Source: Plenodomus lindquistii (lineage: Eukaryota > Ascomycota > Dothideomycetes > Pleosporales > Leptosphaeriaceae). Taken from it: 64,000 nt of DNA. The notes beneath the pieces are model-generated. The model did no database searches and was not told where the DNA came from. It saw only the letters and a program-made list of their open reading frames with translations. The position numbers were made by a program, and so were the translations under genes. The DNA lies in assembly GCA_025504975.1 (NCBI GenBank), contig JANUWI010000009.1, positions 1,178,001-1,242,000 on the forward strand, given 5' to 3'. Shown piece after piece: positions 31,724 through 42,783 of the stretch (positions are counted from its first letter, which is position 1; each line of letters begins with the position of its first letter).

Positions 31724-32494
31724 ATGTACAATTCGTCGCATCACGATTCGAAACCACTCGCTTCCACGTCAGATCTTCACACTCAATACATACCGCAATA
31801 TGATGAAGAAAGATCCGTTCACCACGAGAATACAACGAAGATCTCAGCTGTGTCCAAATTTATGTACTTTTACAAGTTTTCTTGCTTAACTTGTGTGGCC
31901 GGCGCGATTGTTGTCATTTGTCTTTCGAAAACCAAACCTGTCGGAGCCTGGATTCCTCATGTTTCAATCGTTCATCCTTCTGTTCCCCGCAGTCTCCTGG
32001 CCTCTTTTTTAAACCTTTCCCACACAAAAGTCCTATTCGAGGGCATTTGTATAGTATGGTGGCGTGTTTTGCAACGCGGCGCAACCCTCGCCAACCTTCA
32101 CACGATTTTCATAGGCTTACAATGGAATGGCATGTGGAGTTTAGTCAGAACGCGAAGTCGTAGCTTCGATACGTCTACAGTCGTTGTGACAATCACGGTG
32201 GCCGCATTATCAAGCTAGTCCGCGGGACCTCTGCTTCAAAGATCGGTCAGACCAATTATCTCGCAGAGTGTGACACCATACACCGCTCACTTGGCTCTTC
32301 CGGAGACGATCCAGAACGGCTGGGTTGGCGGGTAGACTATGGATCACCAGTAGATCTATTTGCGACAGCTAGTTTGGACAAATTTCTGCAAGACTGGGAC
32401 GGCAATATTACAAGACAGCCGACGGGCAATGTGGTGGCACCTGCCGAGGGCCGATTAGGGGTGCAGGTATATCGGTCAATTGCATGTCCGCCTT
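31724..32494 (+). pseudogene. Frameshifted relic of a fungal multi-span membrane protein
   Basis: One frame runs from the ATG at 31724 to a stop at 32218. Before the stop it has a membrane span (TCVAGAIVVICL) and a segment WRVLQRGATLANLHTIF, then a second hydrophobic stretch VVVTITVAAL. Around 32205 a second frame continues the reading (IIKLVRGTSASKIGQTNYLA on to RLGVQVYRSIACPP) to a stop at 32494. The pattern W..L.RG.TL..LH, then hydrophobic span, then LVRGTSAS recalls a large family of Pezizomycotina membrane proteins of unknown function, from memory of that family only. The frame change falls inside the hydrophobic span, so an intron is unlikely and a frameshift fits better. The protein is also far shorter than family members. 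Confidence 0.45.
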
Positions 32495-32849
32495 AGATAT
32501 CCTTGATCTTCCTGATCTGCAGGAGAACAATACGCCTGTTTTCAGTGCCGACGACAATAAGATTTCATAAAAACTTTATGCATACCCGTCCATCGCGTCA
32601 AGTTACAGCCCACACCGAGCGAACGGCATGAGTCAGTTCTGAGAACCGTTTCGATATCATATCTCAGAGTAGCATGCATCTTTTTTTTAATCAATTCTAG
32701 ATCAAAGACATACACCTCAACACCCGCAAGACCCATGTCGTTTTCATCCAGTCTCTTCCTAATTTTGGTGATGGCGGGACCTCCTCTCATTCACAAGCAT
32801 AAGACGTAAGACGCGTGTCACTACACCATGAAATGACCCCGGCTGTGTT

Positions 32850-35800
32850 TCGAAGCAACCTCGTGACTTCTCAGACATGACGCTGCTTCGTCTAGACTTT
32901 GTCTTCAAGCACACAGGATGTGCTTGAAGGATAAACAGGAAGCGTTGGATTGGGTATTTATATACCCCAAATAGACGCCTACAGCCAGGTAGTAGAACGG
33001 TTATGGTGATTAACAAGACAGCCCATCATGTTGTGGTGACGAACGTAATTCTGTCCGGTCGCACAGTCGAAACATGAGGGCGTCAACTAGTGCTTTTGAA
33101 ACCTGCGAAAGGATCCAGAACATCCAATTCTTGTAGTATAGTTTTCGAAGAGCGCAAAAGCGAGACTCATACATTATGATGATTTTGTCTTTTGGTGATT
33201 TTGTTACACAAGTGTCAAGGTGAGGCGGCCAGACCCTCTTGACAGGGAGACTGTATACACCTGCTGAGCAGATCTGGTGATTTGGGTTTCGGCAACCCGA
33301 GGACGCGACATGTCATCATCTAGATGAGCTTTCTTATCGAAAAGTCTCGAGCTGCATGAGCAGTCATTTCAAGCTGCATCGTTACTTTTGATATATGCAG
33401 AAGAGGAATACCCAAAGTGGAGAGGGTCGCTGAGTCAGGCGGGAATTTATACTCGTGAGATCTGGAGAGATTTTGTCTGAGAAAAGACATTGCAATGCTG
33501 CGCTGGGATTTACGCAAGGACTCATGCGAAGTAACTCTTGTTTCAATTCTTCGCAGAAACGAGCCATGAAGCCGTGTCCATTCTCATTTTGATCGTAGAG
33601 GACCGGAGAACGTGGCAGAGACATTCGAGGTCAGCCATTCGCTTTTGACATTATATGGCACTCCGCGAACATCTTGGCTTTGAAGATTTTCTCGCAGTTG
33701 TAGACGATGGCGAGAGGGAAAGTCTAAGGTTGGCGAGGTTTCTAGACAACTCCTCTCACCACTCATGAACTTGTAATCCTTCTACGGATAGAAAATTCAC
33801 GCTTCACCTTTTCGGTGGCTTGAAAGCACGACATCAATCCATTTGCATCTGAGTTTCTTCGCAACACATGCAAAACGAGTGGCAAACATGCATGATGATA
33901 GTTTTTGGACTCGCTCGTCCGGAATACTGGGGTCATGTCAATTTCACCCACATCCACTCATGGGAGTCTACACTTGCGGTTCCGGAAGCTCATAGTCCTC
34001 TCCGTACCATTAGATGATGCTGTCAAGTCTTGAACTCCCGACGAGGCGCGAAACATCTGCTACTGCTGCTGGTATTTGAGATCGGGACAAAAGAAAAGGA
34101 TAACAATGGCGAAGTTTGCTAGAGAAGAGCCATCTATAAGTATCTCCTTGGTTTCGGCACCACATAACGCAGCTGTGCGTCTTTAGACAACACCGCGGGT
34201 AAAGCGTGTTGATTACCACCGCCGCGAAAGGGGGTATTTATATACCCTACATCCCTAAGCGACCCTCTCGCCAGACGCCACATGGAGAGAATGCAAGCGG
34301 TTTTATAATGTCTTTGTCAACCGAGACCAGCCTGCGAAATCGCGATTGAAGTTCTCAAACCAACGAACGAGCTCATCGTAAGATTGTAATAATGTTTGAA
34401 GATCATATCATATCGCTAACCACCGCATCATTTCAGCATTCTTCGTCGGCATCGGGATTTAGTGACTCTCAATGACAGACTACGGTGAAAGGATCCAAGA
34501 AGCAAAGAAACGAGTGATATATATACCCTTAATGCACCGCACCACGGGCTCCATCTGAAGTTCAGCGGCCTATTCAAGAGACTCTCGCGGACCAGACACA
34601 CATCTGCGAGTTCGTCTAGGATTTGGATTTCACCAAACAACACCCATAAGGCGGGACTTCCCTGATTTTTGAAATATCCACAGACTCGCCGTCTTTCCAC
34701 CGCAGTCATCGCAGTTGGAGTCGCGATGTTATTCTCTCCTGCTTTGGCACGCAGAAAACATGACTTGTTCAACTTATGTTTTCAGATTCCGCGGATTAAA
34801 GCTCAGTGCTCTTTGAAATCCACACAACTTCCATGCGTCAATGTAGGACGTCAAGTAGCCTCGACGCGAGTGTGGAATTTATACTCCCAGGGCGCTGCAC
34901 CACATGCTCCATTAGTAACCCAGCTGCATGTTGTCAAAGCAACCTTCGGTCGATCACATATGCACGCACTGTATGCAATTTACGGTCGATCGATCAACCA
35001 CCAATCTCATGTACGAAGCTTCGAGACGTCCGCAGGGCGAGTAACTCTTGTCCGGTTTCACGTCCTATTGTAGTGCGAACTCCGCAGAAGACACATGGAA
35101 ATGGTTCATGTATTTTAAAGCACCATATAGTACTCATGACCTGTTTTCAAACTCTCAAATCTTGGTGGTTTGTGGTGGAAATAGAAGAGTCTGACGAGAG
35201 AGGATTTATACATCCTCCCCAAGAAGTCGCCAAACCACAACTCGACATACGTATTGTTGCCCGCCATTTATCCCCAGAGCGCAGCAACTCATGAAAATAT
35301 CAATAGATCGTTTTTGGTATTTCTCTGCGCTTACGCAAGATTCCTCGACACATGGGATATGTTCAGAGATCATTCAAACACCATGCCATGTACATCGCCG
35401 TACTTACTCATTTTCACCCCCCCCCCCAAGGAAATTATAAAATCACGAGCTCTAGTGACAGTCGTAAGAATTCAGGTCCCCTTGCTTTTGCAAGTAATAG
35501 AGTTGTTCGGCGAATTGTTGCAACCATGCGAAGTTGCTTCCACTTTTCCTGTCTCAACCCTGCCATTACAGACTTTACGGCAGGAAGAAACCGCCCACAA
35601 CATGGGGAGTTAGGGATCAGCTTTTGTGAGGAACCATAAATTGCTTGTCTTTGCGATTCAAAATCTTTCCAGAGCAAGACGGCCATGTCATAGATGTTCT
35701 GGGCTTTTTGAAGCGATCGTCTTCGCCAAATACCGCGAACACATCTTGTTGGAAGTCTTCATTTTTGATACACCATCTCCATGCCCAGGGCAGCACAAGC

Positions 35801-35924
35801 GCTCCCATTGACACAGCCACCGAGAGTTTTCTGCCCCCTCATGTGGCTACCGTATGTTGTTTTCCAACACCAGGAAAGAACGCCATAGAATAAAGATCTG
35901 TGGGACTCTGATGGCTGAGGGGGA
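32850..35924. repeat. Left, more degenerate part of the TATA-palindrome tandem array
   Basis: TATA-like centres recur at 32952 (GGGTATTTATATACCCC), 33441, about 33645 (weak), 34232 (GGGTATTTATATACCC), 34514, 34874, 35201, about 35430 (weak) and about 35760 (weak). At 32952 and 33441 a TCTCAGA or TCTCGAG block ends about 70-75 bp before the TATA centre, as in the better-preserved right half. No protein-coding frame of any length with a domain is present. Confidence 0.6.
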
Positions 35925-38250
35925 GAGATCTCAAAGCAAAGTCATGGACAGTAATTGAATCTTTTTCGAAGATTAAAGAATGCAACGAGGGATGAGGAAG
36001 CAGAACGGCGGAGATATGTGGGGTATTTATACCCAGGTCGAGGTCGAGACATCAGATTTGGTCCTGGGAATCCAAATGCAGTAAATGATGGCGCGGCATG
36101 GGCAAGACACGACTTGGTCTGGTGCCTGGGTTTAGCAGTAATCTTAGTACCATCATCTCAAGACCTCGTGAACGCAAGCAGAAACATCGGTCTGATCCTC
36201 GTGCTTTCCGCCGACTCACCAATCGCCAATGGCGATATTTCGAACTAGAAGACAAGATCATGCATTCGAATTTGTCGTGTTTTGATGGCTGAGGGGGAGA
36301 AATCTCAAAACAATGTCATCATCCGTGGCAAAGGACTTTTGTAGCGAGAAGTGTGTTGTATGAAGTGTAGACGATAGAAAGGAGGGAGGAGAGCGGAGCA
36401 TCTATACCCGCTTTGGATTTTGGATGCGAGGTTGGGCGGGCATAGACAAGACAAGAAAAGCGGCGAGCATTTTGTTGCGTTATCTGCCTTTTGCTGCCAA
36501 TTCATTGATGCGTTGTTTGCGAAATTGTGGGGTGTCGGAGAGGGACTCAGAGCCAAAACATGAGTATCAGGGACCAGATTTTTGAAACTCGTCGTGAGAA
36601 TTAAGGGTGGATGACGGTAGAGGTATGACGGAGAAATATATGTCCTGACTTAGATCTGCGAGATAGACGTGCGATTCATCGTTGGATTTTTAGACGCTGA
36701 ATATGGCGACGCACCGACTTCCATACACATGAGGAGAGCGAAAACGCATTTTCGACACACTAAGGTCCTTCCATCTCCATGCACAGCCTCAGGGCCGCGC
36801 AAGTGCAGAACCATCATGCTTATCATCCTCTCTTTTCTGGCAAATCATTACGTTGTGGTTCATACCTTTCAGAGCGCTAGCAAAGGCGTCTCAGAGCGAA
36901 GTCATGACCGTTTTGTCAGGCATTTTTTTTCTTACCCAGGAAGGCGTTGCAAGAAGATGAGGAAGAAGGCTAGTAGAGCCAATTGATAAGTGTTCACACC
37001 CACTAGCGCTTAGCGGGGCGACAAAGACATGAGGATGTAATTTCAAGACTCCCCACTAGACATAGACTCTGCCCGTGGAAATTTCTGGGCCAGACACATG
37101 GCAGTTGAGAAAGCCGTTTTCGACACACGACCCCTACACCCAGCGGTATCCAGGTAGCTCGGGGAGGACAGAAACATTCCGTTGTTGTTGAACTTTTTTG
37201 GCCAACTCATAAAATTACTGTTGGAAACTTTTTTAAAGTGCTGGAGGGGGTCCGAGAGCAAAGCCATCCGAAATCCATGTGAGCACTTTTGAAACGCAAG
37301 AAGGCTCCGTGGAAAGTAAGGAAGAAAGGCAGTGGAGACAAGATGGAGGGTATATATACCCACGCCTAGTCGGGAAAGTAGGATGTAGCGGGCTGCGGTA
37401 TCGAGTTGCTCCCACATGTTCTCTGCTGAGTATGTTTTCGACACATCATATTTCTTCTCTGCATACGAACCCGTGGAGACAGACAAATCTATGTAGTGCT
37501 TGTACTCATCTTTTCCGCCAACTCATCAGACCGCCTTTGGTGATATTTTGGAGGCCGAGATCTCAGAACAAAGCCATCGGTGCTTGTGTCGATAGTTTTT
37601 AGAACGCAAGAACGCACCGTGAGTAGGAGTGCAGATTGTAGAGAAGGATAGAGGGTATTTGTACCCCTCTTCTACGACAGGCGACAGAACCATGCACTGT
37701 ATACTGGTGGTCCGTAGTAGACGCCATGTCTCCGGACCCATGACAATTACAGAAGCCGTTTTTAAAAACCCAAATCCTACCACACATTATCTCCAAGCAC
37801 ACTCCTCTAAAACCTCCTACAAATCCTTTCCGCCACCTCATAGCAGTCTCCGCTGTTGAAGTTTCCACGCAAGAGAAACTCATGCATATGTCCATCTCGA
37901 GATTCCATAACCAAGAGCGGCGAGATCTCAGAACAGAGCCATTATAAGATAATCAGGAGGTTTTGAGATACTGTGCGAGGATGAAGGTATGGGAAAAAGT
38001 TGTGTATTATGAGGCTACGAAGGAGCGTGGGGACTATATAGTAGCTGCTAACCGGTGACTAAAGACATGGCTGGCGGTGGACCAGTACCGGTAAGAGGGC
38101 TCTACGGCCCTTCTTTAGATGGGTACCTCACGACACTCTCCATTGATGATTTTCTCCACCACACAACCATGCCACGGATGGACGCGTCTTTCTCGTGCTT
38201 TAACAACGAAGAAAGCCGAATTCTTACAACACAGCGCATGAGAAAGCCTC
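35925..38250. repeat. Right, well-preserved part of the TATA-palindrome tandem array (7 units)
   Basis: Seven head-to-tail units begin at an anchor (consensus GAGATCTCA plus a purine-rich stretch ending CAT) at 35925, 36298, 36544, 36888, 37251, 37557 and 37922; periods are 373, 246, 344, 363, 306 and 365 bp. In each, a TATA-like centre follows 87-107 bp after the anchor start: 36021, 36396, 36631, about 36981 (weak), 37346 (GGGTATATATACCC), 37651 and 38029. Four units then have a CGTTTTCGACACAC-like box 84-129 bp further on (36744, 37112, 37430, weakly 37754). A CCAACTCAT-like box precedes the next anchor by about 40-90 bp. The spacer sequences have diverged, but order and spacing are kept. 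No common open reading frame is shared between units. Confidence 0.8.
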
Positions 38251-38949
38251 CAGCGTGTGTTACATCTCCATCTCCATCCGCATCCGCATCCGCATCCGCA
38301 TACTCATGACCTCTTCACACACCCATCCAGTGTTTCTATTCCGATTTTTCTCGCAATCTCCATGCTATTCGCCATTGGTAATTTTTTACTCCAGCACCCC
38401 AAAAAAAAACCCGAAACCCATCAGACACCAAGCCCTTTTGACTTTTGGAAATCTCCAACATCAAAGGCATGAGCGAAGTTGTCTCCTTACACACGGCGAG
38501 AAAAACATAAGGACTATTAGATTTTGTCATTTTTACACAGCACCTTTGTTTGTATGGTAAGGTAGATGGTTAGTCCGGCATAGATTACAGTCGACACATG
38601 GCATAGCGCTTCCATCAGATATTTTCAAAACGTCCTCCTTCATCCACATACCCATGACTTCTCACGCGCAAAGTCCACTCATCATTTCCTCCCCCCTTGC
38701 CTACATCTCGCAAACTTCATAAATGTCCCCATCAACGATTTTTCTTTTTTTTAGAACCAAAAAGGAACAAGCATTCATCGACTGAGGTGTCTTGAGATTC
38801 AGTTTTGAAATTTGGATGCAGCAGTGGATGGGGCGGCGAGCACAAAAGACCCATGTACGGATAATACATCAATTTCGAAAAAAAAAACTCGACCATAGTA
38901 TATACAATCCAATGTTTCGAGATACGGATTTGCTACCTAGTCTAGACAT
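38251..38949. other. Array edge and 3' flank of the transporter gene
   Basis: About 700 bp. It contains a CATCCG hexanucleotide microsatellite (38260-38300) and pyrimidine-rich sequence, with only weak traces of array boxes such as GTCGACACATGG near 38592. Confidence 0.5.
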
Positions 38950-40729
38950 CTACCGCCCCTCAAGTCTCAACCGATCCCGACTCCTCCCCTCCTCGCGCCT
39001 CGCGACCAAAAACCACAAACTACTCACCCAACAAAGCGCAATGCCCACCCAGCTCTGCGCAGGCACTTTAAACAGACTGATAGCTGCAAGCTGAAACGCA
39101 CTCCGGGGTACATTGACAAACGTCGCCGTCAACGGACTAGTCGCCTTGACCAGGACCAGCGTGCTCGAAAAGACTGCCCAACTGCCCATGCCCCCGAAAA
39201 GCATCATCGCCCAGAAGAAGGGGACGTCGAGAAAGGGAATGTTGCGGTAAATGTGCGGGAGTTCGCCGGAGATGAGCACGATAGGCGTAAGAAGCATGAG
39301 CGTGATGAGGCTAATGTAATGTAATGTGCGGTAAAAGGCCCGCGTCTCTTCTCTGTTACCAGTCTCCTCAGCGCTTGAGGGGTAACCCGAGAGGACGTCG
39401 CCTTGGGGAATGAGACCTGCCACCATGAGGCGGTATGTGCGGAGGAGGAGGATTGGGTAGAGGGCGACGAAGAAGGAGGAGAAGACGCCGGCGACGACGG
39501 ATTCCCAGGTTACGCGGACGTTGGAACGGTAGGATGCGAAGAAGAGGTTGAGGGTTGCGATGAGGGCGGAGGAGAGGGTGCTGCCGCTGAAGGACTCTTT
39601 TTGCAGGATGCAGGAGAAGATGAGGGCGAGAGGTGTGATGCCAATGCGCGCGAGTTGGTAGGTTGGGAGGGGGGCGTATCTAGACCTTGTCAGCAAGGGC
39701 TGAATTGGTGCGGTGAGGGAATCCTTACGCAAAGGAGAAATTGCTGAGGAGCACTTTGACGGCGAAGACGACTGCTACAGGAAAGACGTGCTTTGCAATC
39801 TGCCAGTCGAACTCGAAGAGACCACCGCCTGCAATGCCTCCTGAACCGTTGGACAGCCACTTGGCAAATGCTGATATGCCGGGCTTGCTGCCTCCGCGGT
39901 ATGCTCCACCTTTGGGCGCCGCTGGCTGGGAGGGCGGTACAGCCGCAGCGAAGCCAATGAAGCGCAGAGGTTTGCTGGCGAAGCGCAGGAGACTGGAGAC
40001 GAGGATGAGAAGGACGTGCGTTATGAGGAGCTGGATGTAGGTCTCGGTGAGGGGGTACGTGAGCCTGTCACAGTTAGCACCTGCAACAGAAGTCCCTGAC
40101 TTGACCGCCTACTTGTAGATGCCCGTGAGCATGATGAAGCGGTTCATAAGCAGCAGCCCAAAGCCACAGCCGCCCACCCAAAAGACCAGCAGTCCCACCC
40201 ATATCTGCCAGCCCAGCCATGTGCCAAAGAAGAAGGCGCCCGGGCCGCCCTGTCGCCAGAAGCCCCTCCAGACATGGCTCGCCTTGGGAACGTCGTGGCT
40301 GACCAATGGGCGGATGCTGCTCACGGGCTCCAAGTCGTCGTCCTCGTCCTCGCTCGGGACAGCGCTGCGGTTGCGCGGGTAGGGGCTGGTGCTGCGACTG
40401 CCGACATCGATGAGGGGGATCGGGGGGTGCAGCTCCGACTGCGAATTCTGCGTGGAATGGCTCCTCCGGGCGTCCATCTGGGCGTACTGCTCCACGTCCG
40501 AGTGGTCCGTGTCGTCGAGCGAGCTCAGGCTGGCCTTGCGACGGGCCGCGGCGTTGCTGTCGCGCTTCTTGCCGTGGCGGTCGTGGCCGTCGTGGCGGTC
40601 GTGGCCGTGGTTGTCCGGGGGCAGCTGGGCGGCGGCGGAGCGCGACAGGTTGCCGAGAAAGTCGAGGGGCTTGCGGAACGTCTTCTGGGCGGTGCGGCTA
40701 AACGGGCTGAAGGGGCGCGACGCGTTCAT
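38950..40729 (-). CDS. Drug/metabolite-superfamily (TPT / nucleotide-sugar-type) transporter
   Basis: Three exons (40113-40729, 39729-40064, 38950-39679) join in phase to 560 residues. The first 165 residues are a polar, His/Asp- and Ser-rich cytoplasmic tail. About ten membrane spans follow, from WLGWQIWVGLLVFWVGG to WVGIALCWVSSLWFLV. The FPVAVVFAVKVLLSNFSF span and the late VNVPRSAFQLAAI segment match the triose-phosphate/nucleotide-sugar transporter branch, Golgi or ER exchangers for sugar nucleotides or related metabolites. The substrate cannot be assigned. I chose MNASRPFSPF as the start because upstream residues are not protein-like and the Met fits the polar tail. A Gly-rich loop lies between the third and fourth predicted spans. 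Confidence 0.85.
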
Positions 40730-41142
40730 CCTGTCGCCGGCATGGTGGGAAGAAGGAAAGGAAGGAGCGACTGCATGCTCGATGGGGTGAGACGGCGGAA
40801 TGTTGTGCACAGGCAGCGAGGGCAGGGCAGGGACGAGGCCGTGTTCCTGCCTGCCTATCACGCTTCGCTTGCGATCGTCATCAACACGGTCCGTTACCTT
40901 TCGGACCATGCAGCGCCCCACAGAGACTCTATCTTGTACATCGGTCAATCCATAACCCGAGACGTCCACCACCACTAGCTACGAGCTTACTAAAATACCT
41001 TGAGCATTTGTCCTCTCCTCTTAAGCTCTAGAGTAGCTACATAGTAACTCATATAGACTTCGAGCAGTCCTTCGTACACGGACTATACATCAAGCTATGC
41101 AGTATATTGTTTCTCCATAGTTACCGGTACTAGTTTAGTTGT
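40730..41142. other. Intergenic region without a recognised gene
   Basis: About 410 bp between the transporter start and the 3' end of the GST gene; it should hold the transporter promoter. No element was recognised. Confidence 0.4.
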
Positions 41143-41988
41143 TTATTGTGCGGGCTGAAGAAGCTTGACTAGATCCTTCCACGCAGGCCGAGCACTAACA
41201 CGCGCCCACCAATCTTGAAGTGCGGACCTCGAAGAAAGCTCCTGCTCCAGCTTGATCATCGGCAGGAAATGAATCCAGGGTGCAACATAAACATCGAACA
41301 AGCCAAAATGCTGAAATTTAGCCACGTTAGCAAGCACGACAGACGAAGACACGGCCAGCTTACCTGGCCGCAGAGATACGCTCGATCTGCGAGCACTTTC
41401 TCAAAGTAATCAAGTGCAGTGGACAGCTCGCGAGAAGCTGCTGCAACTTCATCTTCGTTTGCTTCACCTCTACCCATGAACCTGAGATCGACATGGTAGG
41501 TTAGACTTGATCACACGACAGCATGGTAGTCAAGAAGACCCCTGGAGTTGCCTACATGCCTCTTGAATAACTTCTCATATCCCAATCTTCCCATTGATGG
41601 GTCAAAATACGAGTACTCAACACTTGCGAGTTCTTCTCTCTCTCCAACAGCGACCGCTTCGTCGGTATGGTGGTACAGAGCCGTTTTCCCCGACTCCTTG
41701 GCAGATTTAGCGACTAGATATCGACATATGGCTCGAGACTCAAAGATGCGGATTTCGCCATCCTCTAGCGCGGGAATACGGCCAAACGGATGGCGCGTGG
41801 AGATGTAGGAAGCACTCTAGCACATTTGTCAGTTGCTGTCAGCGAGAGAACCGGCTTGTGCTTACTTTGTGTTCTCCACGCTCCATGCTGATGTCGTGAA
41901 GCTGGTAGTCGATGCCGAGCTCTAAAGCTGTGAAGATGACGCGCTGCGTGAGTGTCGATTGCATGGAACCGTAGATCTTGATTGACAT
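41143..41988 (-). CDS. Glutathione S-transferase
   Basis: Four exons (41866-41988, 41572-41816, 41364-41481, 41143-41310) give 217 residues, the normal GST length. The N-terminal thioredoxin-like domain shows HPFGRIPALEDGEIRIFESRAICRYL, with the cis-Pro of the glutathione site (RIPAL) and the Glu-Ser that binds the gamma-glutamyl group (FESRAI). The all-helical C-terminal domain ends WWARVSARPAWKDL, typical of phi/theta-type and fungal GSTs. The enzyme conjugates glutathione to electrophiles or reduces peroxides in the cytosol. It is divergent from the FAD monooxygenase. The junction of exons 2 and 3 is tentative: it needs a GTTATT donor and a 90-nt intron, the least convincing splice here. 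Confidence 0.9.
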
Positions 41989-42783
41989 GATTGCGAATTC
42001 TGGATCGTCTTAAGGAAATGGGATACAAAAGGTGTCCTAGTGAGCTCGAAACGGGTGCAATGTTAGGTATGAAACGCCCCTCTATTGTGATTCTGTGTCC
42101 TACTGTGATGTACTGAGAACCACTGTCTAGTAGAGTGAACAAGTGAATTGATTTTCAACATGATTCTAAGCACCCTGGCCGAGCTTATGTACTGACTGGC
42201 AGATTTACGGTCGTGTTCCGCTCGGAGCCATGGTGGAGAAACAACCCCACCGCCATGACAGAAAAATTGGGAGTTTCTCGGCAACGCCAAGCCCCCGAAC
42301 CCCCGCCTCAGCAACACCAAAACACTAGAAGTCTACCTGCGCGACGGTACATAACTCTACTGAACCTAAAAATATCACAATTATCTTTAATGCCTCTTGT
42401 ACCTAAAACCCTGCGCAAGAGTTCGTACAGTGTTGTTGACTATGTGTTTGTAGTAGGGTGCTGCAAAGCCCGCGCATGCCAAAAACTCTCATTTTATCTG
42501 TCATGGAGGTGACCCCGTGAATTTGAAGAGTACCATGCCGGGTCTGGGCGAACGTGCGGAAATTCCACAGCAAGTCGTGATTAGATACTGGTAGTCCTCT
42601 AGCACCACCCTCCGTCCTTCACAACGCAACTCGGAATGTGGGGAGATAAGTGCAAGACATGAGGACGGACGAAAGTGCTTCTTTAAAAGGCGTATTTGTG
42701 TCAGGCTCATGGTTCTATCTGACGATTTGCCTCGAAAAGATACGCTCACATCTTTTTTTTGTGCCGCCTTGTAATTATCAGAT
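41989..42783. promoter_or_regulatory. Shared divergent promoter region (GST / FAD monooxygenase)
   Basis: About 795 bp separate the two divergent start codons, so both promoters lie here. No specific binding site was recognised. Confidence 0.45.

Noticed and set aside
37043..37486. Minus-strand frame of 147 codons inside the TATA array
   Set aside because: Neighbouring units do not keep this frame although the DNA boxes recur, so it is not a conserved protein.
35925..37942. C/D-box snoRNA cluster, prompted by TGA/CTGA words in the anchors
   Set aside because: C and D boxes do not occur at snoRNA distances with terminal stems in the units examined.
32850..38250. CRISPR array as an explanation of the recurring boxes
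   Set aside because: Units are about 250-370 bp, boxes are short and imperfect, the host is a eukaryote, and there is no repeat-spacer regularity of the right size.
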